From Argopecten irradians (Eukaryota; Mollusca; Bivalvia; Pectinida; Pectinidae), in assembly GCF_041381155.1 (NCBI RefSeq), contig NC_091134.1, forward strand, positions 3,406,001 to 3,470,000: a stretch of DNA of 64,000 nt, given 5' to 3'. Numbering within the stretch: position 1 is the stretch's first letter; every line of letters begins with the position of its first letter. A model generated the notes under the pieces. The model worked only from the letters and a program-made list of their open reading frames with translations. It searched no databases and was not told the DNA's origin. The position numbers and the translations under genes were made by a program. Shown here one piece after another: positions 1 to 12,228 of the stretch.

Positions 1-1389
1 CGTATCAAACCTATCCACCGTGTCTTTTATTTAATTACCCGCTAGTTGATTTGGCTTATTACTGTTATAACCGTGTCTTGAATGTCCAAAATCAACCGTG
101 ATTGCTACTCATCACACTGTGTGTCGTTAATTGGCACATGTCAAGACCTCGTCTGATGTATTAGCCTTTGAATAATATCGACGAGGCACGTGCGAAATCT
201 TTGGACCATTCCCCAACTAAACCGTGTGGTGGCAGTTGGCGGTGTACGTCGTGTCACGTGGTTATCACAAAACATCCATATCAACTCTAGTTTAAGACAA
301 TATTAGGGAGGAAATAGCTTCGGGAAGATGCATCGATCGTGCAATGTGTTTATAATGTTATTCAATTTTGTGCATCATTTTGTTTGATTTTGAATGGGTT
401 CCCGGCGAAATAGTGTTTAGAAAATGTTTGTCTGTATTCCTTGACAAATGCTATTTCCTTATTATGATACCCGTTATAGATTAGTGTTTTTTATTTGCAA
501 ACAGTACATATGTTGGAAGTTATTAATTATAAGAACATGAAATCTCTTTTGAATTAAAGACGTATAAGATTTACAATTCATTCAAGGATTTATTACACTT
601 TCACAAGCACAATGTATTGACAATATTTATCATTTTGAAAGAAATCGTTTTGATGTTATGAATTTCCTATCAAATGTGTAGCAGATGGCGCTATTACCAA
701 TAAAACATACGATATCGATGTCCTGTACATGTACGAGGCTTTGACATTATCAGAAGTGTGAGGACGTGGCTCAGCCGTTTATTAACGACGACGATCAGAA
801 AGTTCGAGTGAAGAACTGACAACAGCAGACGCTAGATCAGTATACAAATAGACCTATGTATGACCCTGTGTTGATGGCTTGCTTCATCGGTCATAAATTG
901 TTGTTTGCCAACAAATGTCAATACAATAATCAGACGGACACATGTTAGGCTACTTGATACAAACAAGTAATGTAATATCGGGACAAGCAATCCGTTTGAT
1001 CAAACGACTTGAGAACAAATTGTATTGCTGTTATTTCTCATTCCCGCGACGGTTACTTAGACGTGGAGATACGAGTGGATCTTGTTGTGTTACAATTAGA
1101 CGCCTAGCTCTCCCATCTCACACTGATTGCTCTCCAGAATGACATCTGTCATCCGTACTTAACATCTAGTCGTGGGGCAGCCGCACTGATCGGTGCAAAC
1201 AAGTGTACATCTCAAAATGTTAAAACATAGATGTATATGTCAGGACATGCAAAGTTTATAATAATGGTTTTATAAAGATATACACAGATTATTTAACTTT
1301 TAAATGTTGTAATGTGTATTTGAAAATATAGTAAAATTCAGACCTTTTCAATATTGATGATATGTTTTCGTGATTACGAACTAAAGGGT
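1..1389. other. No gene or repeat recognised
   Basis: AT-rich sequence with short chance frames only (for example 942-1142 on the plus strand). No domain or splice-supported exon was found. Confidence 0.5.
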
Positions 1390-1747
1390 TGATTTCTTCC
1401 TAACGTCTCCTTTGACGTCGCCTCACGTTTGGTCTCCGGTAGAACGTTCGCCACTGTAAATCAAGCTCTGGGTTTAGTCCCCTGACCAAGATACACCGTT
1501 GTCTATAGTGTTCAGCATAAAGGAAGAGTGGAACGACTGATTTGCCGGTATAATGTGATCAGGTCAGATGTGCTTGTTCGGTGTCGTCGGTAGGATGCGT
1601 CGGTGGGATAGCACTACAAAAAGGGCAATAAATACACCACACCCTTCCCAAAGATGCACCACACACTTCATATGCGCAACACACTAAATACATTGGATCC
1701 TTACATGAACATAGTTGTTAATAGGACATTAATTTAATCAAACAAAC
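1390..1747 (+). repeat. Family A repeat copy
   Basis: Carries the CTTCCTAACGTC block, a TATAATGTGATCAGG block and the TTAATAGGACATTAATTTAATC tail; 5' part missing. Confidence 0.7.
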
Positions 1748-1924
1748 AGGATCCACCAAAGATTGGTGTATGTCTGAAAATGGAAAGAGGATCTTTTCTC
1801 TTTCTCTGCTTTTCAACCTTCAACTACCAAAACCTAAGACAATGACCTGTGTGGAGCCTATATGTATGGAATTGGATCCATTCAGTATTTTATGCGTAAT
1901 AGCGGTAATCTTGAACTATCATAA

Positions 1925-2060
1925 TCCAAGGTGGCCGCCTGTCGGTAATCAGGTTGACTGATTGGTCATATAATGTAGCATGCACAAGTCCAAGATGGCT
2001 GCCTGTCAACCATCTTGTTGACCTATCGGTCTCAAAATGCAATATGCACAACAAGGGTCC
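1925..2060 (-). repeat. Family C core fragment
   Basis: The GTCCAAGATGGCTGCCTGTC and ACCATCTTGTTGACCTATCG blocks match the family C core in reverse. Confidence 0.45.
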
Positions 2061-3689
2061 TAAACCTTTCTGAGGAATAGAGATACCAGTGATTGTTAAC
2101 GGACGGACAAAATTAATTGTCCCTTGACTATAAAAAAACATCTTAGTGTTTCATTCAGAATACACATTTCGAAAAGTTTAGAGAGATTTACGGAAAAGCC
2201 AAAATTTAGACACCAATATCACAGAATATAAACGTCACATTTATTTGACACCAAAATATCCCAATTTACTGTAATGAGTTTACAACCGTTTGTCAAGTGT
2301 GTTGTCATAAATGTTGATGCTGGACTTTATTCCTGAATAACGGAATACTCACAGCAACCCATTCAATATATCTATACTTTTAAATGTGAGTTTAATATCG
2401 TGTTACAAATTTCCGTTGTATGTTGTTACTTTTACACAAATGCATCAGGCCTTTTTTTGCGATTTGCTGATTCAGACCATTGATTCAATGCGTTTTTGTC
2501 CCAGCAGTTTTATTGTCATTTTTGAAATCTCGCTTAGATCTACTCTTCTTCAGATGTGCACTTCTAACAAACTAATTGTTGTGCTTGTTTACTTTACTGT
2601 TTGGTGACGGGAGGAAATTCCTCCTTTTTATCATCAATTTCTCGTGTTTTTCGTCAACTGTATTTTTTGATGTTGACATTAGAGCCTGCTCTGATAATGA
2701 AAACATCAAACTAGGATGCATTTGCAAAACAAGCAATGTTTCAGAGACTGTAAGGGAGATCACTCAAGTTTTACTAATATGACTGATAAATTATTTTTGT
2801 AGAGATGTCGTCTGCATCAATTTGAACAAATCCTTAAATTGTATTCCCCATGTCAGAACGAAATTGCACTGTCAAGACATGACCGCCTAGTATTACTTTC
2901 ATTCGCATTTCTCGTTTAATGACATGCGAATGTATCTCTTAATAAAAGTGCAACCCTGTCATTCTCAATCGCATTCCTTATTTATCAATATTCGACAGGA
3001 ATGAAAACAAGCGGCAACACAATCCTAAATCTTTGCTCATCATCTCGAGTGAGAGCTTAAAACGAAAGTGCATCAGACAAGAGTGTTCGATAACGGTAGT
3101 GATATTTAAGACGATCATCTCTAGTAATAAAATCTAAATGTGAATGAGAAACAAATCAGACATCAAGACTACCAACGCCTAGCTTCCCCATCACCTCCAA
3201 CATATTAGCGTTGATAAATACCGTGAAATGGCATATCTACCGTTATGCATCTTCGGATGAATGGTAAATTCTGCAGATCACCGGTTTTCTCGTAGCTTTA
3301 GTGATGCGCTTCATTTATCCAATCTGACATCTCATAAACAATTTTTGATATATATTTGGGATAGTGTAAACGCAGTTAATAATGGAATTGACAATTAGTT
3401 GAACTTTCAAATAACAAAATGTGTATTGAAGAATAATACATCTTATCAGAATTTTGCCCGAACGTAATACTGACTGGTGTCTGATATGCCAGTGTGTTGT
3501 GAAAGCTGGAGTCGGCAGTGAAAATAGGCTCACCATTTTATTTTAAAAATTAAAATAGTGACAGGCCTTAATAACATGATTTATTTTGTCATCTAGGTTC
3601 ATTTAAGGGCTGGTCCGCACTGAATGTAATGTGTTCCCTTTGTTAGTTATTTCAGCTGTCTCCATGTAAGAGTAGTGCTATTGTCCTTG
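2061..3689. other. No gene recognised
   Basis: Short open frames on both strands without recognisable motifs or consistent splice sites. Confidence 0.5.
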
Positions 3690-4945
3690 ATATAATGCTA
3701 TCTCACTGAAGCATACAGAGACACCCAGAACGATCACATTATACAGCAGACACACCTGTGGTTCTCCCCGAACGATCACATTATACAGCAGCCTCACCTG
3801 TGGTTCTCCCTGAACGATCACATTATACAGCAGACTCACCTGTGGTTCTCCCCCGAACGATCACATTATACAGCAGCCTCACCTGTGGTTCTCCCCCAAC
3901 GATCACATTATACAGCAGCCTCACCTGTGGTACTTCCCCAACGATCACATTATACAGCAGCCTCACCTGTGGTTCTCCCCCAACGATCACATTATACAGC
4001 AGCCTCACCTGTGGTTCTCCCCCAACGATCACATTATACAGCAGCCTCACCTGTGGTTCTCCCCCAACGATCACATTATACAGCAGCCTCACCTGTGGTT
4101 CTCCCCGAACGATCACATTATACAGCAGCCTCACCTGTGGTTCTCCCCGAACGATCACATTATACAGCAGCCTCACCTGTGGTTCTCCCCGAACCATCTC
4201 ATTATACAGCAGCCTCACCTGTGGTTCTCCCCGAACCATCTCATTATACAGCAGCCTCACCTGTGGTTCTCCCCGAACGATCACATTATACAGCAGCCTC
4301 ACCTGTGGTTCTCCCCGAACGATCACATTATACAGCAGCCTCACCTGTGGTTCTCCCCGAACCATCTCATTATACAGCAGCCTCACCTGTGGTTCTCCCC
4401 GAACGATCTCATTATACAGCAGCCTCACCTGTGGTTCTCCCCGAACGATCACATTATACAGCAGCCTCACCTGTGGTTCTCCCCGAACGATCACATTATA
4501 CAGCAGCCTCACCTGTGGTTCTCACCGAACGATCACATTATACAGCAGCCTCATCTGTGGTTCTCCCCGACCGATCACATTATACAGCAGCCTCACCTAT
4601 GGTTCTCCCCGAACGATCACATTATACAGCAGTCTCACCTGTGGTTCTCCCCGAACGATCACATTATACAGCAGACACACCTGTGGTTCTCCCCGAACGA
4701 TCTCATTATACAGCAGCCTCACCTATGGCTCTCCCCGAACGATCACATTATACAGCAGACTCACCTGTGGTTCTCCCCCAACGATCACATTATACAGCAG
4801 ACTCACCTGTGGTTCTCCCCGAACGATCACATTATACAGCAGACACACCTGTGGTTCTCCCCTCTGTGATAAGCGATGAACAAGAGCAGAACATAACACT
4901 TTCATAGACTATAGTGTGTCTTGGTCAGGGGAAAGAACCCAGAAC
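3690..4945. repeat. 42-bp minisatellite (about 27 units) nested in a family-A repeat
   Basis: The unit is CGATCACATTATACAGCAGC followed by CTCACCTGTGGTTCTCCCCGAA, tandem from about 3730 to 4862 with 85-100% identity. Because 42 is a multiple of three, long open frames appear on both strands; they are repeat artefacts. The edges (3690-3735 and 4870-4945) are minus-strand pieces of interspersed family A, so the array grew inside one copy. Confidence 0.9.
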
Positions 4946-5289
4946 ACCGAAAGGGAAGTTATGTCACAGGGAATTTTCGGGAAAATGAACTGTTTACATG
5001 CAAAATGTAATCGCCTTTTATGATCATGTGATAAGGACAACCTACATTATTGTAACGTCTTGTCTGTATGACAAATAAACATTTAATCTCGTTTAAGGTA
5101 TTCCGCGTATATTGTAAGAATTATCTGTCCATTAGACGTTTTACTTTACTTTAGACCATGGATATGTAAATTAATTATTGAGTGCAGAAGCTTCGAACAC
5201 CTTTACGTGGTATTCAGAGCTATGGTAACATAGAGTTGCGTGCATGATATAACCACAAAAACAGAAAGTAGCTTGAGACTCTAGCCTAC

Positions 5290-5850
5290 AAAATCTTATA
5301 CCCCCCCCCCCCCCGGAACGAAGTTAGGGGGTATACTGGAATCAGCTTGCTTGTTTGTTTGTCTGTCTGTCTGTCCGTCCGTAGAAAAAATGTCTGGATC
5401 TGTCTGTCTGTCCGTCCGTAGAAAAAATGTCTGGACAACTCCTCCTATACTACTGGACCGATTTCAATGAAACATTGAAAAATTGTTGGGGACAATATGT
5501 TATTGTACATCCAGGTTTTTGCTTGTTGAAATAAGGTTTATTTTGTCAGGACATCTCCTTTAGTCAAGTGGGTCATTTGCAATGAAACCTGGCAGTATTG
5601 TTTTGGACCATGTGTAGATATGCATGCAGCTTTTCGCTTGTCGAATTCTTGGTTGCCATGGTAACCATGTCAATATACACAGTTTTTGGAATTTGTCCGA
5701 ACAGCTCCTTCTAAACTACTAGGTTGATTTCAATGAAACTTGACAGTATTGTATGGGATTATGTGTAAATGGGCATGCAGCTTTTCCTTTGTCAAAATTT
5801 TAGGTTAATATACGAAAGTTAAAATTTGTCCGGACAACATGTCAGTCATT
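5290..5850. repeat. Interspersed repeat starting with a C14/GGGGG-TATA hairpin
   Basis: Begins TATACCCC(n)GG.AACGAAGTTAGGGGGTATAC, then TGTTTGTCTGTCTGTCTGTC with a direct repeat of CCGTCCGTAGAAAAAATGTC. Degenerate modules follow, of the kind TGGACAACTCCT..ACTACT..GATTTCAATGAAAC (three to four times). Its layout is like families B and C. Confidence 0.5.
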
Positions 5851-6699
5851 GGCTTACAGTTCAAGTTGGAACTTACCCTGACGGCAATGGTGCGTATGTG
5901 ATAACACATCTCAGCAGTAGTAACACGTGCTGCTTAGCTAGAACTCAAGACAACATGTCAAGTGTTCAATAAAACACCTGTCCCCTGTATGTCAGAACGT
6001 GCTGTAGTGTAAACACGAAGAATGTAGTCCGCAATAATAAAGAAAAACTGTGTAAAAATCTGCCATAAAATAAATGAACAGAACTAATAAAGATAAACAA
6101 GTTTTTTGGATGGCAGTTTGAATAAAGATATCAAAGGAGCTATTATTTTACTCATTGTGTAAAGACAACATTTTTCTCTTTATTGTAGCTTTTATGTTTA
6201 GCCATTCTAAGGTGGTATTTGCACTTTTCTCAAGCTTCTATGTTTGTGTGTAATATTCAGTATCTGTGATAGTAAAGTACTCAAAGACTGCTGTTTTCCC
6301 AGTAATGCCTTATCAGTTATGCAACGGCGAATACAATGTGTCATGTCTCTGTGTCAAAATAGCAGGCAGAATGTCACTATTACGAGGTATACACAAAAAA
6401 TAGAGAAAAAGTGGTGACAAAGAATATACACCTAATGAATTATTTACTTTTATATCAGGGCGATATAATAAATCATCAGTTTACCCGGAACCTTTTACAG
6501 CTACTCGAACGAGGCTCAAAAGACGGTATCGTAAGCATGCCCTGATAATTCCTAAACTTTTTTATAAACACCGTGTTATTAGAACCCCGCACTGGGTGCC
6601 CTATATTAATCCGCTGTTTTCCTCTGTACAATTCCGACAAAAGACATGGCGTATTGTTTGCAAAATTCCCTATGCCTTCTTTATTATGAGGCAGAGTGA

Positions 6700-6870
6700 G
6701 ATATGCTTGATGTCTTCGGCGGCATGTTACAGTGGGAAAGCATTTACAAGAATACACAACACGAACATACCGCAGTCTCCAAAAACACTCGCCTCTCTCT
6801 TCACGCGCGGAAGACATCACATAGGCGAGAGGATGTCCTAAAATGATCCTGGCTGTTAAGAGAAGGTAAT
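6700..6870 (+). repeat. Family A fragment (3' half)
   Basis: GCGGCATG, ACACAACACGAACATACCGC and AGTCTCC blocks, ending CCTGGCTGTTAAG. An open frame on the other strand here is incidental. Confidence 0.6.
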
Positions 6871-7279
6871 TATGATCAAACTAAGCCAACCCAATAATGC
6901 CCCGGTAGATCAGTCATTTATCGGGGTTCTTGCTGATTAGTCAGGATTCCAGTTATGAGCTAATAACCGATACTCGCCAATGAAGGGTAGCAGTTCCTTC
7001 TCTAATTAGTTTTTCAATATTATGTCACCTCGTATGAAACCACGTCTGTTTGTATTGGGGTCCACGTGTAACTCCACGGGTCATTACAGCAATAATTGGG
7101 GGCCAGACAATAACCACAGAAGGTATGTTATTTATTTGTCTGGCTGATAACTGTATGGATATGATTGTTTTCGTAAGGACGCGTTATTATGACTATTAAT
7201 TAATCAAATCTGTTGAGATAGCATTGTCATGCAGAATTTTCCATAACTACAAAACATCTGCTATTGAACGTACTATTTA

Positions 7280-7560
7280 ACAGTTTGTTTCAGCCAAACC
7301 TCACCGGAAGAAGAAGTTCAAAATGTGTTTTCACGATGCGGCTGTTGCAGCCATCTTGAACTTCGGATCAATCCAAAATATAACAACATTTTGTTGGAGC
7401 CATGTCAGGATAATTTCAAGCAAATTCCATCTAAACCGCACCGGTAGAACTTCAAAAACGGTTTTCTGGATGCTGCCTGTGGCGGCCATCTTGGATATCA
7501 GATAGACCCAAAAAATAATAACATTTTGTCGGGACAATGTTAGCATCATTTCAGGCAGGT
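7280..7560. repeat. Two degenerate modules with CGGCCATCTTG boxes
   Basis: Two modules of about 125 bp share GCAGCCATCTTGAACTTCGG versus GCGGCCATCTTGGATATCAG, then AATAACAACATTTTGT. The resemblance to family C cores is loose. Confidence 0.4.
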
Positions 7561-7736
7561 TTCAACTTAATATTTTTTTATCATCACGCCGGTAATTATG
7601 TTATTTTAATCATCTTTAGCACCAATCGATATGAAAAAGATAAATAGTTCAAGAAACCCAAACAAACTCACCGAAGTATCATCTTATTTTTTTCACACAT
7701 TGCCTGATTTGTTTTTTGTTAGAGTAATGCTGTGGC

Positions 7737-8235
7737 TCTGCAGGTAGGGCGTTAGAATTGTACCTGCTTCACCCATTGAATGACGACTAAATTCATTATG
7801 CTATTTTTTCTTTCTTCCTAACTTACTTTTTTTCTAACGTCTTGACACCACCTCAATTTTGACATTTAGTTGAACGCTCGCCCCTGTGAGGTAGACACTG
7901 GGGTTTTTTCCCTGGTCAAGACACACCGTAAAAGCGGTACTTTCTGCTCCTGTTAAGCGCTCAGTATTTTAGTATTAAGGAAATGTGACGACTGATTCGC
8001 CTATTGTCAGTATAATCTGACCGAGTGGGTTTGTTGCTTGGTGTCTTCGGCGGCATGCTTCAGTGATATAGCATTATAAAAAGGGCAAGAGGTCCACTAT
8101 ACAAAAAGGTACAACACGAACATACCGCAGTATCCCAAAATACTTTATATACGCAACACACCATATGCATGGGTGACCGTCCTACATGACCCTGGCCATT
8201 AATAGGACATTGATTTAATAAAACAAGCAAACAAA
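7737..8235 (+). repeat. Family A repeat, nearly full length
   Basis: Has the GCAGGTAGGGCGTTAGAATT 5' hairpin, the GATATAGCATTATAAAAAGG block and the TAATAGGACATTGATTTAAT tail. Confidence 0.75.
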
Positions 8236-9289
8236 GAATAATGCCGTTGAGATGAATATTTATTTGCGATCTTTCAATATTGCATTTATTTGTTTTCAAT
8301 TTTTTAATACACTGTACGTTTATTTCATTGTTCGTGTATTTTCCTAAAACATGTCTATACCACTGGTATGCCATATAAGGAAGAGGCAGCTTTATGACGT
8401 CCCTAACATCACTTACCAGTCCTAGATGTACTTAACATCTGTGTAGTGTCCCTATAGCACCGGCGAATCTTAGCTCTGCAAGACAACAAAATGTATGTGT
8501 CCCCAACACCACTTCTGAATCCTCGAAAGACAAAAAGCTGTATGTTATATCTTCTACCACAATCCTTTAACCTTTAGTCACGAAAAGCATCTTACATTTA
8601 TCTGAATCCTTAAACAAAAGACAAAAGGGTAAAAAGTAAATGGAATTTTATAATAGATGCAAGAACTAATTTCATGACGACTTTCCAGTACCCAAGAGAC
8701 AAAAGTCGACCTTAATTGGTCTTTATCGTATACCTTTTTCAAATGTCACTAGGTCTCGTGCCGTCCACGTGCGGTTCTTCTTTGTCGATTGAAGGTCGAT
8801 ATGACACCAAGGATAAGAAAATAATTGCATTACAAAGTTTAATTTTATTAAAAACCCTCGGAATTTTCTATGTCCAATTAATTAAGTGCTCGAAATCATC
8901 TTAAAAGCCAATTTACAAAACACCAGTAGACAATAATAATATATATCTTTAAATTATAACTGCTTGTGAACCAAGTGAACAGAATCAAGTTTCGATGGCA
9001 AATGAAGTAATTGCAATAGTAGTAATCGTTTCGTTTTTCTTGATGTCTAGGCTATTTGGAATTAGTGATTACAGACATAGTTCAATCAATGTTCTTCCAC
9101 TTCAGATTTACTATATATTATGTATTATAACGGCATCCTTAAGATTTTCTAAATTAAAATAACAATTTCTTGATGAGTTAAACAAACAAATACATCGATT
9201 ATCATATAAAATCGTGGTTATCCTTTTCGTATGTCTGGTTATTGTTTTACTGACAGCCATTCCTATATATTGGTCGACTGGTTAGCACG

Positions 9290-9750
9290 TTGTTTGCATA
9301 CTTTGACCGAGTGGGTTTGTTGCTTGGCGTCTTCTGTGGCATGACTCAGTGATATAGCACTATAAAAATGGCAACAGTTCCACTATTCAAGACACAACAC
9401 GAAATTACTCCAGTCTCCCAAAGCACACAACACGCAATTCAGACACACTATACACCATATATATGGGAGATCGCCGTACATGACCCTGGCTGTTAAGACG
9501 TTAATAAATCAAACAAAATCCTATAAATTGGCCGGCACTGTTTCGTTGGTTACGTCACCAATGGAGTATGCTTATTATTCACTTTTAAAGGACAAGTGTT
9601 TAAATTTTAGAAGGAGACACAGTATGATTATACCGCAGCCTCAAAAAAGTTAATATTCACACCGCAACATTATGCACACATAGAAGGTCGTCCATACATT
9701 GTAGATGGCCGTAGGCTGTCAATAAGTCGTTAAACCTAACAAATCAAACC
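9290..9750 (+). repeat. Two family A fragments
   Basis: 9290-9515 and 9640-9750 each carry 3'-half blocks of family A, including ACCGAGTGGGTTTGTTGCTT and CCCTGGCTGTTAAGACG. Confidence 0.6.
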
Positions 9751-9774
9751 ATGCCATGGCAGATTTGGTTTTAA

Positions 9775-10215
9775 GGTTTCCCCCGTATGTATTGGTGTTC
9801 TGTCCCCTGTCGGAGATTCACGAAAGTCGATAAAAGTGGTAGTTTCTGCTCCTGCTCAGCGGTCAAAATACAAGAAGTAGGACAACTGGTTCGCTCGTTG
9901 TCAGTATAATGTGACCGTGTAAGGTTTGCTGCCTGGTGTCTTCCGTAACATGCCTCTGTGATGTAGCACTACTAAAAGGGCAAGAGCTCCACTATACAAG
10001 TCACAACACAAATATACCACAGTCTCCCAAAACACGCACGAGTTTCAATATACAATTCACAACACAAATATACCGCACTCTCCCAAAACACGCACAAGCT
10101 CCAATATACAAGTCACAACACAAATGTAGCGCAGTCTCCCAAAACACGCACGAGTTCCAAAATACAAGTCACAACACAAATAAACCGGAGTCTTCCAAAC
10201 GCCAAAACACGCACA
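9775..10215 (+). repeat. Family A copy with internal tandem expansion (about 60 bp x 4)
   Basis: The segment of CAAGTCACAACACAAATATA, CCGCAGTCTCCC and AAAACACGCACGAG is repeated four times between about 9990 and 10205, inside an otherwise ordinary family A copy. Confidence 0.75.
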
Positions 10216-10903
10216 GCACATTATAAAAGCAATAAGACACACTTTATTGCAAAAACAGCATGACTGAAGGCTATAGTACATACCGTGTATATGTAACCTA
10301 TAGTCCAGTGTGGTATCGTCAATTTCTTTAAATTTTAGATAGACACCAAGAAATTGTAACAGACACATATATCAGACTACATAGCCATACCGTTACTGAC
10401 AGACTCGGCAAGATTCTAATTCTTCACGTCACATGAATGTGTTTCTACACTACTTTCTTGTTTGATGTCGAATATTATCTTGTAAACACCAATAATCATT
10501 CACATATCACTGAACTCGTTAAGGTATGAAATAGACTTTTAACATTTTGCCCGAATTTCTTGCCTTGATGTACGAGGTTGATGACAACCAAGGCAAAGGA
10601 TTGATGGCATTACGATAGTTGCGCCATCACTGATGTATATTTAACTGTGTTTGTTCTGCAATGTCTACGAAAGGTACAGAGTAATGGTATAGCAGTTAGC
10701 CCTCTAGGGTCTCTTAGCGAATGTTGTCAGCATGGTTTCTCCATCAAAGCGATTCGAGTGACTATATCACATAACTAGATTATTTTGATACTGATATCGA
10801 TGTTTACCGTTCCAAAAGTACCGTGTAGCCGGTTGTTTTCTCGTGGGAATGCTATTTTTGCGATTCCGCATTGAAATGACCGCAAATTGTGATCCGCTTC
10901 ATA

Positions 10904-11240
10904 TTAAAGATGCTCCACCGCCGACAGAACATAAACGACACCCATCGTGTCAACAATCACTTATTTATCTAATTAACACAAAAAGTATATAAAATAATCA
11001 ATTTCACTTTTGGTGCATGCACAATTAGTACTTAATTTCACGTAGGGTATTTTGTCATGGATTTTTTTGGGATGTAATTAATTGTTTCAAATATTTTTTT
11101 TATCTTGAATTAAAAAAAGAAGCTCAAACTTTTCAATCGTGGTAATGGTGTAGAGTAAGTAGATTTTGTAACTGAAGAAAAATAATAATTCGTCTGTTCC
11201 TGTTTTTAATAGAGAAAAAATACCATTCCTCAACTAAGAA
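10904..11240. mobile_element. TTAA-flanked MITE, one end degraded
   Basis: Begins TTAAAGATGCTCCACCGCCG. The inner sequence matches the 44500 copy, including GGTGCATGCACAATTAGTAC and the TCGTCTGTTCCTG near the far end. The right terminal repeat is not recognisable. Confidence 0.6.
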
Positions 11241-11307
11241 ATAGTTTGAATCATGTATACCCTTAAATCCATATCGCAAAAATCTCAACCGCTTAAATTT
11301 AATTTTA

Positions 11308-12228
11308 GGTCACCTGAGACGAAGTCTTATGGTGACCTATTCTAATCGCCTTTTGTCCGTCGTCGTCCATCGTGCGACGATGAACTATTTACATTTTGGA
11401 CTTCTTCAACACTGCTGAACAATTTCAATGAAATTGTGCACAAACCATCTTAGGCATAAGGCCAATTATAATTGTGAATTATATGGCCCCCCACCCCAGG
11501 GGGCTCTGGGAGGGGCCAAAAGGGATAAAAGTAACTAAAATTTCAAATATCTTCTTCTCTACTCACAGATGTGCTAGAATCAAATACGCTTCATAGAAAG
11601 AAAGGTATTAATGTCCTTTACATAATATTGTGATTTATGTCACCCTCAGTTTTCCCCTGCCCCTGGGGAGGGGGTTAAGTTTACTATAATTTATACAGGG
11701 AAAACATATTTTTGAGAATGTTTTGTCATTTGTAATAGGAAATGAGTCAAATATTGTCAGAACTATCAGTATGAGATAGCCATTAAATTTTATTAACAAA
11801 TTTTCCATAACTGAACCCAAGGGCCGTAAAATTGTGAATTATATGACCCCGGGTTCTCACGTTACCCCTTGGGGAGGGGGTCAAATTTTCTTTAGTTTAT
11901 GGAAAAACACATTTATAAACATTATTTGCTCAATTTTCAAAGGAAATGAGTCAAACTTGATTAAAGTTATTAGGCCGAGATATAGCAGTTTAACATCCAT
12001 ATCGGTCCTCGCTGACCCCCTGGGGATCAGAGGGGCGGGACCAAACAGGGTCAAAATGACTAAAATTTCAAAACATTTCCACGTTCACAGGTTTAATGGA
12101 AGCTAATACTCTTCATAGATTTAAAATCAAATGTGTAAAATCACTGGGCCAGTATATAGTGTTTATATGTCTTTGTTTGATTCTATATCTGAACTCAGGT
12201 GACCGTTAAGGCCTATGGGCCTCTTGTC
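11308..12228 (+). mobile_element. Family B non-autonomous element (GGTCACCTGAG ends)
   Basis: It starts TAGGTCACCTGAGACGAAGT, ends CTCAGGTGACCGTTAAGG and then a GGCC-TATG-GGCC hairpin followed by TCTTGT. The terminal GGTCACCTGAG and CTCAGGTGACC are inverted repeats. Inside are degenerate tandem modules with AATTGTGAATTATATGRCC and GGGGAGGGGG. There is no coding capacity. The terminal hairpin and internal tandem modules recall Helentron-type elements; this is inference. Confidence 0.65.

Larger units (their letters stand above)
4946..9289. other. Intergenic; unannotated parts hold nothing recognised
   Basis: Apart from the repeats listed at 5290-5850, 6700-6870, 7280-7560 and 7737-8235, nothing in this stretch could be assigned, including 5851-6699 and 8236-9289. 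Confidence 0.5.

Noticed and set aside
3730..4862. Regularly spaced repeats as a CRISPR array
   Set aside because: Units are head-to-tail without unique spacers, and the genome is eukaryotic.
3758..4907. Long open frames of 373, 340 and 229 codons on both strands
   Set aside because: They are read through a 42-bp tandem repeat; the unit length is a multiple of three, so several frames stay open with no protein meaning.
6476..6841. Overlapping frames of 114 and 81 codons
   Set aside because: Half of each runs through a family A repeat fragment; no domain seen.
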